Both the position numbers and the translations under genes were made by a program. 64,000 bases of DNA from Malachius bipustulatus (taxonomy: Eukaryota; Arthropoda; Insecta; Coleoptera; Melyridae), in the NCBI GenBank assembly GCA_910589415.1, contig OU342631.1, positions 58,742,598-58,806,597 on the forward strand. Direction: 5' to 3'. Positions 34,292 to 45,440 of the stretch are shown here, piece after piece (the stretch's first letter is position 1; every line of letters starts with the position of its first letter). Below the pieces are notes generated by a model. That model was not told the DNA's origin. It did no database searches and was given only the letters and a program-made list of their open reading frames with translations.

Positions 34292-34676
34292 TCATTTGTA
34301 AAACCAACTTAATGGAAAATTTTTTAAGTTGGAAAAATAAAAGTATATTACATGTCTAATTATTGAGTACCCAGAACTTACAAGTTGATTCTCTGCTTCT
34401 TTTTCCTGCAGAGCTAGTTCAACGGAATCTATTGAATCGATATCTATTGAATCGATAGATTCAATAGGTAGCTTGGGTAATAAGTTATTGTCTTCTCTGG
34501 AACAATCGAATAAGCTTCCTATTTTGGACTCAATCTGTCCCAAGCGATTATTTATCCTTTCGAAATTTATATTCATCATGGTTTTAATTTCAATTAGTAA
34601 GCAGTGCACACTGTCATCTAATAAATAAAAAAATAAATTAAATTTTATCTAGGTACCTACAAATACAGATAATATA

Positions 34677-35666
34677 CAGTGAGCGTCAAAAGTAAAGAAT
34701 AAATTCGATAAACGGTAAGTGTTGTTTTTTTTTAATATATATAATATTAATATAATATATTAATATTATTAATATTAATAACACGTCAATTTTATTTTTA
34801 GTTGTAACTTCTGACATAATATTCGGGTATACCTACAGGGTGATGTGCGAAAGAGTGGTGACGTCATCGGCATTTTTTTTTAAATGGCAACCCTTATTTT
34901 TTATTCCATTTTTTGATACTCCATTTAATTGCCAATTTGGTAATGTAATCATTTTGTAATTTTGTAACCTTAAATGAGGAAATTTCTGAGAAAAAATCTT
35001 GTTTGAATTTTGAAATTCAAGTTCGAAATTTGAATTTTTTAATGATATGAAGATCGGAACACTAACGATAAATAAACAAATAAAAATGACTGTTTCCATG
35101 GTAATTTTATAAGATCTGTCATAATTACATATTGTCATAATGTCATAATTACAAATAATCACTAAATACTATCAGCTGATATGGAATTGATCTGTAAGCA
35201 CGCTTGAAATACCTATGTCGTTGATTTAAAATTAATCAACGACGTATTTCAAGCGTGCTTACAGATCAATTCCATATCAGCCGATAGTATTTAGTGATTA
35301 TTTGTAATTATGACATTATGAAAATAATTATGACAGATCTTATAAAATTACCATGGAAACAGTAATTTTTATTTGTTTATTATTTATCGTTAATGTTCCG
35401 ATTTTCACACCAGTCAAAAAGGGACATTATTTAAGGTAACAAAATGATTAGAATATCATATTGACAATTGAATGGAGCATGAAAAAATGGAATAAAAAAT
35501 ATGGGTTGCTATTAAAAAAAGCCGATGACGTCATCACTCTTTCGCGCATCACCCGAATATTATGTCAAAAATTGACCAACCTAAAAAAATCAACCTGTTT
35601 TTTAATTTTTTTCAAAAAAAAAACTTTCCGTTTATAAAATTTATTCCTTACTTTTGACGCTCACTG
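34677..35666. mobile_element. Palindromic MITE (990 bp), CAGTGAGCG ends
   Basis: CAGTGAGCGTCAAAAGTAA at the left and its complement at the right, flanked by TA (34675-34676, 35667-35668). The whole element is a long inverted repeat centred near 35225 (AGCACGCTTGAAATAC and complement). An internal ACAGGGTGATG near 34837 occurs in the left arm, while the right arm has a shorter CACCCGAATATT form. Confidence 0.88.
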
Positions 35667-35690
35667 TATACAGTCAACAGTGCGTGTAAA

Positions 35691-36135
35691 CAGTGCGTGT
35701 ATAAAGTATCCCCCCATTTATTTTCTGAGCCACTGGATATAAAAAAATAGCTTATAATACTAATTACTTTTACTACTTTTTTTTGTCTATTTGACGATGC
35801 TAGAATTTCGAGTGACGCCGCGACGCTAGCGACGCCATTTTTTAAGCTAGAAAGGTGGGTCGAAAAGAGGTTCAATCGAATTCAAAAATTAAAAAAAACA
35901 TACATTTTTTCTTTGGTTGTATTCTGTTTAAAAGACCTTTCGATTGAGTCCCTTTTCGACCCACATTTCTATTAAAAAAAAATGGCGTCGCTAACGTCGC
36001 GGCGCCACTCGAAATTCTAGCATCGTCAAATAGACAAAAAAAGTAGTAAAAGTAATGAATATTATAATAGGCTATTTTTTATATCCAATGGTTCAGAAAA
36101 TAAAAAGGGGGGGGGGAGACTTTATACACGCACTG
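35691..36135. mobile_element. Palindromic MITE-like element (~445 bp)
   Basis: CAGTGCGTGTATAAAGT and ACTTTATACACGCACTG bound two arms of ~200 bp that are good inverted repeats (GACGATGCTAGAATTTCGAGT in each). A G homopolymer lies near 36108. No target duplication could be fixed, and GTGCGTGTA is repeated just outside the left end. Confidence 0.78.
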
Positions 36136-36474
36136 CATGTTAAATGTAATAATAATATATACTACCATTGGTGGATGTTGATGATGGTGCTAATTTAACA
36201 ATTTCATCAACAATTTCAACTTCAGCATTTTCTATATTAGCTAAAACTTTACGGGCTTCTTGCACTTCCTCGTCTAAATCTAGCAATATGTCACCTTCTT
36301 CGGTGGCTTCTGGAATGTCTTCCTCAATATCATCGTTATCTTTTTGTGACAAGTCTAAAAAAATTATTACTCTTATTACCTTATTCTTACATTTAAGATA
36401 GACATACTTAACATTTTAAAGCAAATAGACGAGTATCAGAAGTTTTTATAGTCTAACTTTATTTTATTATTATA

Positions 36475-37174
36475 CAGGGTGTTCTACAAGCTCTATGACA
36501 AACTTTGACAGATGGTAGGTTGCTTGATTTTAAACATATTTTTTTTAATAAACATGGGTCCGATTCGTTTTTGTTTAGAAGTTACAAACCTTTAACCTTT
36601 ATTAACAATCAACAATAAAAATTTAAATTAAATGATAATCACAAAACTTAAGACTATAAAAATTGTTCGAAATGTCCACCCTCAGCTTGAATGCAAGCCT
36701 CACAACGACGAACTAAAGATTCGGTCACTCGAAGAATGAGATTTGGATCATTTCTTATTTGGTTAGCTGCATCTTGAATTCTTTCAAGTAACTGCTGATG
36801 GGTAGCGATTTCAACATGGTAGACCAGCTGCTTCATGTGTCCCCATAAATAAAAATCCAGAGGATTCAGATCGGGAGAACGAGGTGGCCATGATATTGGA
36901 CCTCCTTGACTTATCCATTTATTCGGGAAATGTTCATTTAGCCAAGCAGCAACTTGTCTTCCTCTATGTGGTGGTGCACCGTCATGCTGATACCACATAT
37001 TTTGAATAATATTGAGTTGCACGTCATCAATAAACTCTAAAAGGTCGTGTTCTAAGAATGCTTGTAACTTCTAAACGAAAACGAATCGGACCCATGTTTA
37101 TTAAAAAAAATATGTTTAAAATCAAGCAACCTACCATCTGTCAAAGTTTGTCATAGAGCTTGTAGAACACCCTG
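36475..37174 (-). mobile_element. 700-bp mariner derivative retaining the C-terminal ORF
   Basis: CAGGGTGTTCTACAAGCTC and complement, TA at 36473-36474 and 37175-37176. Inverted repeats of ~115 bp (36475-36593, 37063-37174). The interior is nearly filled by a transposase C-terminal half. It sits in an intron of the DUF4806-like gene. Confidence 0.9.
36654..37022 (-). CDS. Mariner-like transposase, C-terminal half, open frame
   Basis: A 122-residue open frame with the second catalytic Asp in WYQHDGAPPH and the third in SPDLNPLDFYLWGH, 41 residues apart (counting to LDFY), and the usual tail LVRRCEACIQAEGGHFEQF. The DNA-binding N-terminus and first Asp are absent, so it cannot be a full transposase. 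The frame is undamaged despite this, which is either chance in a young copy or a maintained short product. It is related to, but distinct from, the transposases at 14254-15338 and 61985-62484. Confidence 0.8.
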   Translation of the reverse strand: MQLNIIQNMWYQHDGAPPHRGRQVAAWLNEHFPNKWISQGGPISWPPRSPDLNPLDFYLWGHMKQLVYHVEIATHQQLLERIQDAANQIRNDPNLILRVTESLVRRCEACIQAEGGHFEQFL

Positions 37175-37878
37175 TATTCATATAAAGCGATCTTTACCTC
37201 TTGAAAAGTGCGGGGGTGGCGAAGTGCTATCGTCATCGTAATCAACGTAACGGCTGTTTATTTTTCTTTTTCTTTTTTTCAGCAACTCTCCCATCACTTT
37301 CGGATGATGACTTATCAGCAAGTCTCTCCCTCCGATAAGCCTCTTGAAAATTGGCTAGAAAGTAATAGGTTTTATTTCGCTTTAAGTGTTGATGATTTGT
37401 TGAACTTATTCAAAATAAATGAAAGATTAAAACATAGGTCTTTAAAACATAGACCAATTTTTTTGTAGTTATAGAGATGTTCGATGATTCACCAGTAAAC
37501 TCTTTTGTATACCTATACGATGTTGTATGAGGTCGTCAATGAGTCCCATAAAAATAGTTTTAAAAAACCCCTCTTATAAATAGACCTAGATGTGAATAGG
37601 TAAAGTTGAGAACTCAACATCACGTTTTTAATATTAACAATCTTGAAAATTTGGTTTTCTTACAACTACGACTACGACCTCTTGTTACGTTATCAAAGAT
37701 ATTTCGAAGTCGAGTACCGCATTTCACACGAGTGAGAAATTGCTTTTGTGCACGTGTTTCACACTATACTTTTCCTACGAGCACACATTTCTTTTAATTT
37801 TTTTTTCAAGGAGAATTTTTTTATTCAAGTAAACTTTATTTCAAATTATAATTTATAACAATATTATAATAATTGATA

Positions 37879-39062
37879 TTATTTTATATGATAATTTATT
37901 GTTATATTAGAACAGTTATTTAAAGAAATTCCCGGGACATCATTCTTTGAGACGGTAACATTTGTTGCAGAAGCTGAAGAAGTTGATGCAAAATTGACCA
38001 CGTTTTGAGGTCGTAATGTTTCATCCACTGAATGCATGATTTTTTTGGCAATAGCCATTTTACTATGCGTTGAATCATCAATATATCCCTCTGCGACATT
38101 ACTGGATCGCCAGCCTCCATGACGTTTTAAGGTCAAAAGGTCAGCACCTGCATTGACTAATATAGTTGCCGACGATCTTCTAAATGAGTGTCCGGTATAC
38201 ATCTCGGGGTTGGGGAGTTTTAAAAACGATGCCACTTCTTGAGGCATTTTCCCAAATTTGTTAATCCCTACTACTTGGCGGGTGCATTTTTTATTACGGT
38301 AGTTAAGGAAGAACCGTGACTCCGACAAATTAGGAGGACGAAGGGAAGCATATTTTTTTACAATATTGTAAAACGCACCAGTAACGGTAAAACTTCTTGG
38401 AGTTTTCGTTTTCGTATCGGTTATTTTAATTATCAATGCAGCATTCAGATCCTCCATATCTTGAACTTTCAACTTCCACAGTTCACCTCTGCGACATGCA
38501 CCACTTATACCAATAATCATTGCAACCTGCAAAAACAAGTACCTACATAATAAAATACTTCTTTAAATATTTGTAATATTTCTTTTAAACTCACCTTTGT
38601 CAATAAATAATGGACATCCGAAGCTTCATTTATAAATTTCTTTATTTCATCGGGAGTGAGAGTTTTGGCTTTTTTAGCCGAATAACCCTCGGATTTCCTT
38701 TTTAACAGGGTACGTAATTTTGCATATTTAGATATGTCTATATTATGGTATAAATGTATGGTCGATCTTAGCATTGAGTACAAGGACCACAAGGTAGAAG
38801 CTTTTTTTGTTTTACATAATTCTTGGAAATAAACTATCATTACATTTTCGGAAAACGTTTTGCATTTGTTTTCCTTTCTCCAGTTTATGAAAAGCTTGAA
38901 GGCGGTTTCATATTTTTCCCTTGAGATTAGTGGAAGCAAGTTAGAAGTACATAAATTGGCTTGGGATTTGATTTCGGGAGGTGTATTTTCTATATCCGAA
39001 TGACTATCAGTTTCAATAATATCCTTCACTATAACTGAAATTCTGAAATCGTTCACTTTCAC
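37879..39062 (-). CDS. Tyrosine recombinase (Crypton/XerD-like), two exons, intact
   Basis: A site-specific recombinase that would cut and rejoin DNA through a phosphotyrosine link. Exon 1 is 39062-38595, exon 2 is 38526-37879, and the 68-nt intron 38594-38527 has GTGAGT...TTTTGCAG and phase 0, giving 371 codons without a lesion. Exon 1 carries an alpha-helical core-binding region (residues ~50-150). Exon 2 has the full catalytic set: Arg in GACRRGEL, Lys in KTKTPRSF, His and Arg in GHSFRRSSA, His/Trp in KRHGGWRS and Tyr in AEGYIDDS. The tail is Ser/Asn-rich. Start chosen at ATG 39062 (MKVNDFRISV), the first in frame. It lies within an intron of the DUF4806-like gene, same strand. No GCR1_C-type DNA-binding domain is seen. 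A Crypton is the best guess; a domesticated host gene is possible. Confidence 0.82.
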
Positions 39063-40217
39063 TTCACTTTAACGTTTTTACCTTTAATAGTTTTCCTATG
39101 AACAATTAAACAAAATACGAACAATATTTTTACAATATTATAATAAAAATAAACGACTCTCCGTCTCCAGCCAGCACCAGCTGATTGCGATTGCGACTGC
39201 GTGAAAATTGACGTTTCGTACCTACCAATAATATAATATAGTTGCGCGACCGCGATATATTTTTACCTGTTTGTTATTTTATCAAAGAACGATTGAACTG
39301 ATTTTAGACTTTTTTAATGCCTGTCTTTCCGATCGGTTAAACTATAACTAATACATGTCTTGAGTCTACTAGTAAATTATAGGTACTTATATATAAATTG
39401 GCATAATAATGTATATTATGTGATTTCAAAGTAAAAGTAAATACTGTTTCAAAAGCGACTGTTTTACTCCCATCACTATTGTTGTCATCGACTGTTTATT
39501 TTATAAATCTTACATAGTGCTTAGTCTATGGTTATAGGACGATTGATACTTCACTGTCATAAGTCATACCTGAAAAACTGTACGGTAATGAACTTTGCGT
39601 ATGCCTTATGTCACTTTCCCGCACACTTTTATAAACGTGAGAAATCTCATAGTTTGCGTACAAATAACGATGCGCAAAGTGATACTTTGCATAGTGATCG
39701 TAGGAAAATGTATTTCCTAAATGAAAAAGTGTGTCTTCAAAAGCACCGTATAATATATTATATTAATTCCAGTGTTTTTTCACATGGATACAAGAATATT
39801 AAAGTGAATTTCATTTCAAATGAATATATACGGTGCTTTTGATTTGTTTTTTCATTTAGGTACTTAAGAAATATCTTCGATTTTCCCAAGTAACCATCAT
39901 TAGAGGTCGTAGTCTCTATTATAAGAAAACAAAATTTTCAAAATGGCTAATATTGAAGATGTTGAGTTTTAAACTTTACCAATCCATATTTGGTCAATTT
40001 ATTAGGGAGAATTTTTAAAAACTATTTTAATGGGAGTTCTTGATAGCCCATACAACAGCTTACTGAAGTTAGTTTATTCGTGGCTTATCTAATATCCTCT
40101 ATAGTACAAATAAATAAGGGTAAATTAATAAACAACTCTGTTCTACTTTTTCTTTTTAAAATTGATTTGCATCCTAGTATTTGGAATATAAAGAATGTTT
40201 AGGTAGCTGCAACATAC
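39063..40217. other. Intron/flank 5' of the recombinase gene
   Basis: No further coding exon was recognised. It contains a short inverted-repeat element at 39716-39860 and AT-rich sequence. It may include the recombinase promoter, but no motif could be supported. Confidence 0.5.
39716..39860. mobile_element. ~145-bp small inverted-repeat element
   Basis: CCTAAATGAAAAAG...CAAAAGCACCGTAT on the left pairs with ATACGGTGCTTTTG...CTTTTTTCATTTAGG-like sequence on the right, with a ~70-bp loop. Likely a small MITE; borders approximate. Confidence 0.6.
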
Positions 40218-40416
40218 CATATCTTCCTATCACTCTTAAGACAGGACATGTCTTCCAATCTGATCCTGGTTTTGCTAGTTTCTTTATGAAAACTCCTTCA
40301 TTTTTTTCATTTTTTGGCCAAAAAATTGAGGCTTCATCACTCGTCAACCATAAACCAGGTGCCGTTGAAACATATGTTGTATCAGCATGCAAGAATTCAA
40401 CAACGCAAAAAGGTAG

Positions 40417-41256
40417 CTAAAATATAAAATAATTTTATTCATAATTCAAAGGCTTAGGTACCTATACGAAGAGATTATCCACCTACCTACATATATTTTT
40501 TATGAATGTGCATAGTCTTGAATGTCTCAGTTTGCAAAAGAGAGGATAAGGAAAAAGAATAATCGCAAAATATAGGAAGTAAAGGAAACTAAGTACGGGA
40601 CTAATTTTTCTACTAAAATTAAATTTAAAACCATTAAAACAAAATTTTACAAAAAAAAAATTATATGTATTAAATGTATTAACGTTTGTACAACCGACCC
40701 TTATTGGTATTTTGTGTAAAGAAATCAGTTTGTAAATTATTGTGACCTTGCATCCGACTATTTACATCGAAAATATAAGATAATAATATGTCAATGTGGG
40801 ATCAAGGTTATGCATACATTGCCGTAGATGATACATTTTGAGATAACATCTGAAATTTGACACAACTTTAGCTCACTAGATAGGTCTGATACTCTGCAAA
40901 AATTGAAAATTTTGGAATCACAAGGTGTTGTAAAATAAGCTGCACTTTCCCCATATTGCTTATAAAGTAAATATATATTATTGGTCTCAACACATTGTAT
41001 GATGTCAACAACTTTTACAAAAATATTATTTTTAATAAGACAATGGTAACTTCAAATTATTACCACCAGGGATTATATTATATTATATATGTGTATAATA
41101 TATGTATATATATGTAAAATGATTATATTTTACCTTTTCAAAGCATTTACAGAGTACATTATTCAATAAGGGTTCACGGTAATTTTTCTTCATGTGAATT
41201 AATTGTATTCGATTAGATTCATATTCTTTTAAATTATTATACTTCAATCGCTCATA
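40417..41256. other. AT-rich spacer between transposase and DUF4806-like gene
   Basis: No convincing exon seen. It contains a TATA-rich run near 41080-41115. An upstream exon of the DUF4806-like gene should lie here or beyond, but was not recognised. Confidence 0.45.
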
Positions 41257-42952
41257 TTATGTACGGTTTATAAATTGTTGTAGTGGTTTGTTACATGTTT
41301 TTAATACTAATTTTATATCTTTCAAGAAATTTTCGAATTTAAAAGCACTAAAATTATGAAGAGGTCCTAATTTGAAAACGTCTTTTGATAAATGTAACAA
41401 ATTATGCACATTATATGTTACATACTCATGACCGTTTATGGACCCATATTTTCTGACAAAATATTCTAATAAATTATGTGCGTATGTATTCATAGACCTG
41501 CAGAGATTTTGAGTTGATAGAATTTTAATAGCACAATGTAGTGACAAAAAATGAATATACTGACTTTTGGTAATTCTACCGTTTAAGACAATTGGGCCAG
41601 TATACAATAAAAACTGTCTTAGTTCAGTGGCTTTCCAACGGTCGATTTCTACAACTGGTCTTGGAAGTCTTGCAAAATCTCCAAAATACATAACCGGTCT
41701 AAATAATGAAAGAGCTTCTGTTACTTTCCGTAAGTCCTCAGGCTTCATTCTAACAGATACATTTCCACGTACCAAAAGCAAAAGTAGCCTCTTGACAACC
41801 CCCAAACAGACACATGCATGTAGTCGAGAAGAACTTGCTCGATTAAATTAAAATTTTTCAACTTCAAAATGGGTGTTTCAGAAATGTGGTAATCTTCGTA
41901 TGCGCCTGTTCTAAATTGCTCATTAGACCTTAAATTTGAGTGCAATTCTGGGAAAGTCATGCGGCCATTTATGTAAGAACCTTCTGCTGTACACTTTGTA
42001 CACCCAAAGTAAGCATTATGTCCTTTAACACCCAAAACAAAAGATTTCGCGGGCGCATCACAAATTATTTTGTCAAGTTTTACATAAATTATAACATCCC
42101 TATACATGAAACCAGTTTTTTCTAAACATAAACTGCTCAACAAATGAAACGTTACATGATCGAATTTGCCCTAACTTTGGCACTGATAAAATTTGGATTG
42201 TTTCGAGCAATTCAATTTTTGTTTCGAGGGTTCACTAGTTCAATCCCTTGTTTATCAGTCCGTATGTTTGCAAGAACTTGGTACTTCACACAAAGTTTAT
42301 ATAGGGTGGTAGATAAAACAGTTCAAAATCTCAGAAAGTTCAGCTTGCTCCCATTTGATCAAAGATTTTTCTTTTTAAATTTCAACACAAAGATCATGAA
42401 GATGATCTTATAGTGGTAAATAAAAAAGTTCCGTGACCGATCGTGCTCCGGGAGGTACGTTAAAAAGGGGGTCCCGGCTGCTTCACAGCAGTCGTTAAGT
42501 TATGTCAGAGGCCCTTGAGGCTACTTGAAAACTTCTGACACTTGGGCTTTACCACAGCCATACGATATTTATTTATTATTTTATAATATTATTTTCCTGC
42601 TGCGGACAATAATTATATTTTTCAAACATACTCAGCAAGCTTTCTCGCAAGCCAAAATGATAGTACAGCCCGCCACTAGAAAACCTAATGATTTTTTTTT
42701 CAATCTTTTAAGTGTTCGACAATCGTTTGGTAAATCGTTCAGTTCCTTGGCATTTAAATTCGGGTCCTTCAATATTTTCAATAGATTGTTAAAAACTTTA
42801 TTTGATACTCGCCCTTGAATAGCCCATTTAGTTAGTTTTTGTTGTAGAGTTATTTGTTTCCTTGGTATTAGTGGAGGAATTTTTGATTGTGATATATTAT
42901 GTATTATAGGAATCTGAATGTTCATAAACAATAAGGCTAAAACAATAGTCAT
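41257..42952 (-). pseudogene. CACTA/EnSpm-like transposase, fragmentary
   Basis: Three minus-strand blocks in the order expected for the arthropod CACTA-like transposase. 42952-42632: LTKWAIQGRVSNKVFNNLLK and LNDLPNDCRTL. 42143-41815: IICDAPAKSFVLGVKGHNAY, CTKC, RMTFPELHSNLR and LLDYMHV. 41810-41257: LGVVKRLLLLLVRGNVS, FLLYTGPIVL, YVTYNVHNLLHLSKDVFKLG and NFSAFKFENFL. A tandem GT dinucleotide near 41811-41815 shifts the frame between LLDYMHV and LGVVKRLL. Sequence between the first two blocks (42144-42630) is not coding and contains repeats. Assignment is from remembered family motifs, and no CACTA-type termini were located. Confidence 0.7.
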
Positions 42953-42981
42953 TCGACTATTGTTTTAGCCTTATTGTTTAT
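42924..42981. other. Perfect 27-bp hairpin
   Basis: ATAAACAATAAGGCTAAAAC... and its exact complement are separated by only 4 nt (ATTC). Such a perfect stem is unusual for drifting DNA. It lies at the 5' edge of the transposase blocks. It could be a replication-slippage fold-back duplication, a cruciform or a terminator-like structure. Confidence 0.8.
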
Positions 42982-43854
42982 TTTGGACATTTCTCTCAAA
43001 GCCTTACGTTTTGCAATACTTCTTAAATATTTTGTTGTCATTGAACTCAAGAGATTTTCGAAAACTGTCCTGGAAAATTTAGTAGTTGTGATAATTATGT
43101 TCTTGTTAAACTTTGTATTATTTTGAAAAAAAAAAAACTAGAAAACGATACCCTGAAAAATTTAAAATAATGCAAGATTAAACCGCGGAATATCCATAAC
43201 CCGGTCAACTAATAAAAAATAATAATTTGCAAAAATATTACATGTTTTTCAGCCATTTTCACTTTATAATTTTGAGGTGTTCTATGAGGTACCTTTTTTT
43301 GCCATGAGGGTAAGCCTACACTACACTAGTAAGTACAAAAATAATGAAATTAAATTTACTTACCTTATCGTTATCGCTCATGTCTAGGCTGTATAGGTAA
43401 TCTCCTTGGAAATATTTTAGTAGGTAATTTAATAATTGCAATATCGATGTAGCACTTGGGTATCACTTCTAGCAGAGAGCCGCAGGCTGCAGCGGAGCAC
43501 GAGCGCTAATTATTATATTGAAAGTACCAAACCAATATAATCAAAGCAATAAAATCTAAAGGAGACGTGCAACTAGAAGTAGCAACAAAAACTCTGATAA
43601 ATTACAAAGTACAAACTGAAACTTGTCTACGGAACTCTGGAGTCTGGAGTCTGGACGGCAGTGGACGGAACTGAGACTGAGATGAGAACTGAAACTGAAC
43701 TTGACTGATTTAGATAACTTTATTTTGTCTAGTTCCTATCCCACCCCTACGCTAACACTACTATTAACCTACTCCAATTTTTTACATCTGTAAAAATATC
43801 TACCTACTGTGTCAATGGTGAGGCCATGAATTGTAGGTTTATTGCCCTATTATA
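42982..43854. other. Spacer without recognised gene
   Basis: AT-rich to 43450, then a less AT-rich stretch with iterated short words (GGAGTCTGGAGTCTGGACGG, GAGACTGAGATGAGAACTGA) near 43640-43700. No open frame of note. Confidence 0.5.
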
Positions 43855-44851
43855 CAGGCTGCCCCATGTATCCTTCTCTATATTGCTATCTCCTAACGCT
43901 AACGGATACAGGGTCGGTTAAACAAGTCCAAAGGAGCGCAATTTTGTGGCCATCTCGATTCCGTCGAGACATACAAGATATCTGTGACCGTTCCTGAAAT
44001 ATCCTGAGAAAACTGAAAAATCGAGATTTCTTATTTTTTCCATATCTTTTTTATTATGAGATTAATGAATAATTTTTCGTGGGCTTACATAAGTCGTCAA
44101 GAGCTACCCATCTGACATTTCAAATATTTTCAAAGCCGACTAGATCCCAGAATTTTCATAGTCAACTTTCGTTTTTCTTATGGCCACCATAGTGTTTTTT
44201 TTATGTTGTTCGGTAAAAAAAAAATCATAAAAACAAAAAATTGTTAAACTTCAAAAATTAAATTAAAAAAAATTTATTGTTCTTTTTTCTTTACAAAAAA
44301 GACACATTTAGACCGAATTTCATAGATAAATTAAAAAACCATAAGGCAAGCACTATTTCGGCGTATTTTACAAATGTAGACGTTTTTCAACGATTTTTTT
44401 GTTAGGTTTTTCTTTGAAAAATTAAGAATAAAAATTTAAAATTTTTTTTTTAAAGTTTATTAATTTTTGGTTTCCATAATTTTTTTCATATCGAACGACA
44501 TAAAAAAATAATATGGCGGCCATAAGAAAAACGAAAGTTGACTGTGAAAACTCTTGGATCTAGTAGGCCTTGAAAATTTTTGAAATGTCAGATGGATAGC
44601 TCTTAACGGCTTATGTAAGCCTACAAAAAATTATTTATTAATTTCCAATAATAAAAAAGATATGAGGAAAATAAGAAATCTTGAGTTTTCAGTTTTTTCA
44701 GGATATTTCAGGAACGGTCACAGATACCTTGCATGTTTTGACGGATTCGAGATGGCCACAAAACTGCGCATCTTTTCTCTAATTTAACCGACCCTGTATC
44801 TCTTAGCGTTCAGGAGATAGCAATATAGAGAAGGATACATGGTGCACCCTG
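43855..44851. mobile_element. Palindromic MITE (997 bp), ends like the mariner at 13700
   Basis: CAGGCTGCCCCATGTATCC at the left and GGATACATGGTGCACCCTG at the right, TA at 43853-43854 and 44852-44853. The outer ~45 bp match the mariner at 13700-16139, while the interior differs. Both arms carry an internal ACAGGGTCGGTT (near 43914 and its complement near 44795). No coding sequence; arms of nearly 500 bp. Confidence 0.9.
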
Positions 44852-45188
44852 TAGATCCTAGCCCAATCTATCTTTCTTTAATTTTCACATGTGACGCGCC
44901 ATATAAAAGCATTGCGGGCCTGAATTCAAAAATCAATAAAAAATATTTCTCATTGAGATTTTTTCATAATAATAAACCAGATGAAAGCAGGCTTTTTTAA
45001 GATGTAGAAAATATAATAAAAAAATTGCTTTTTTTTTTAATTCATCCCCAGCAACCCCCTGCACAGGGGGATTTTTCTACGACCAAGCCAAAATTATTTC
45101 TTTTTGGATGAGGTATAATTTTAAATTGATCGTAGCTATTACTAACATAGTGCACACGGGATGACACGATAGGAGCGCAGATTTACGG
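44852..45188. other. Spacer without recognised gene
   Basis: No frame, repeat or motif worth naming beyond a short C-rich patch near 45050-45072. Confidence 0.5.
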
Positions 45189-45440
45189 TGGAGTGCTAGA
45201 ACGTTAATTACAGATCTGCCAGATAATTACTGATTTTAAAATGCCCTGTATTGTCAAAATGTTGGTCTGATATTGATGGAAATAAACTCTACCCCTTTTT
45301 AGAAGAGTTAATTACTGATAAAAAATGAAAGACCATTCAATATATTCACCTTATTTTCAAAATTTGCAATTTAAAATCAATAATTATCTGACAAATCTTT
45401 AATTAGCGTTCTAGCTATAGCACTCCACTTACTCTACTAT
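45189..45440. mobile_element. ~250-bp palindromic MITE
   Basis: GGAGTGCTAGAACG-type sequence at the left pairs with CGTTCTAGCTATAGCACTCC at the right (AATTACAGATCTGCCAGATA against the right arm). The interior with TGATAAAAAATGAAAGA recurs at 57540-57725, a second member of the family. Confidence 0.72.

Larger units (their letters stand above)
34382..40416 (-). pseudogene. Multi-exon DUF4806-like gene, 4 exons visible, one frameshift
   Basis: Four minus-strand exons with consensus splice sites and matching phases: e1 40416-40218 (acceptor TTTTAG, donor GTATGT), e2 37354-37198 (acceptor TTTCTAG, donor GTAAAG), e3 36354-36166 (acceptor TTTTTAG, donor GTAGTA), e4 34617-34382 (acceptor TTATTAG, donor GTAAGT). 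e1 encodes CVVEFLHADTTYVSTAPGLW and WKTCPVLRVIGRY; e2 ANFQEAYRRERLADKSS, then KKRKRK; e3 is acidic; e4 a coiled-coil-like FERINNRLGQIESKIGS, then LPIESIDS. This order resembles insect proteins with DUF4806, but the C-terminal domain itself is not visible. A 7-A run near 37272-37279 shifts the frame inside e2. Introns hold a tyrosine recombinase gene, a mariner derivative and two palindromic MITEs. First exon and start not found. Family call is from memory of its architecture. Confidence 0.6.

Noticed and set aside
34441..34465. GATTCAATAGA/TCGATA repeats in the e4 exon as a protein-binding site
   Set aside because: They are codon-level repeats (Ser-Ile-Asp) inside an exon and are explained by coding slippage.
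39528..39842. 104-codon plus-strand frame
   Set aside because: No recognisable motif; it overlaps a small inverted-repeat element and is on the strand opposite to the local genes.
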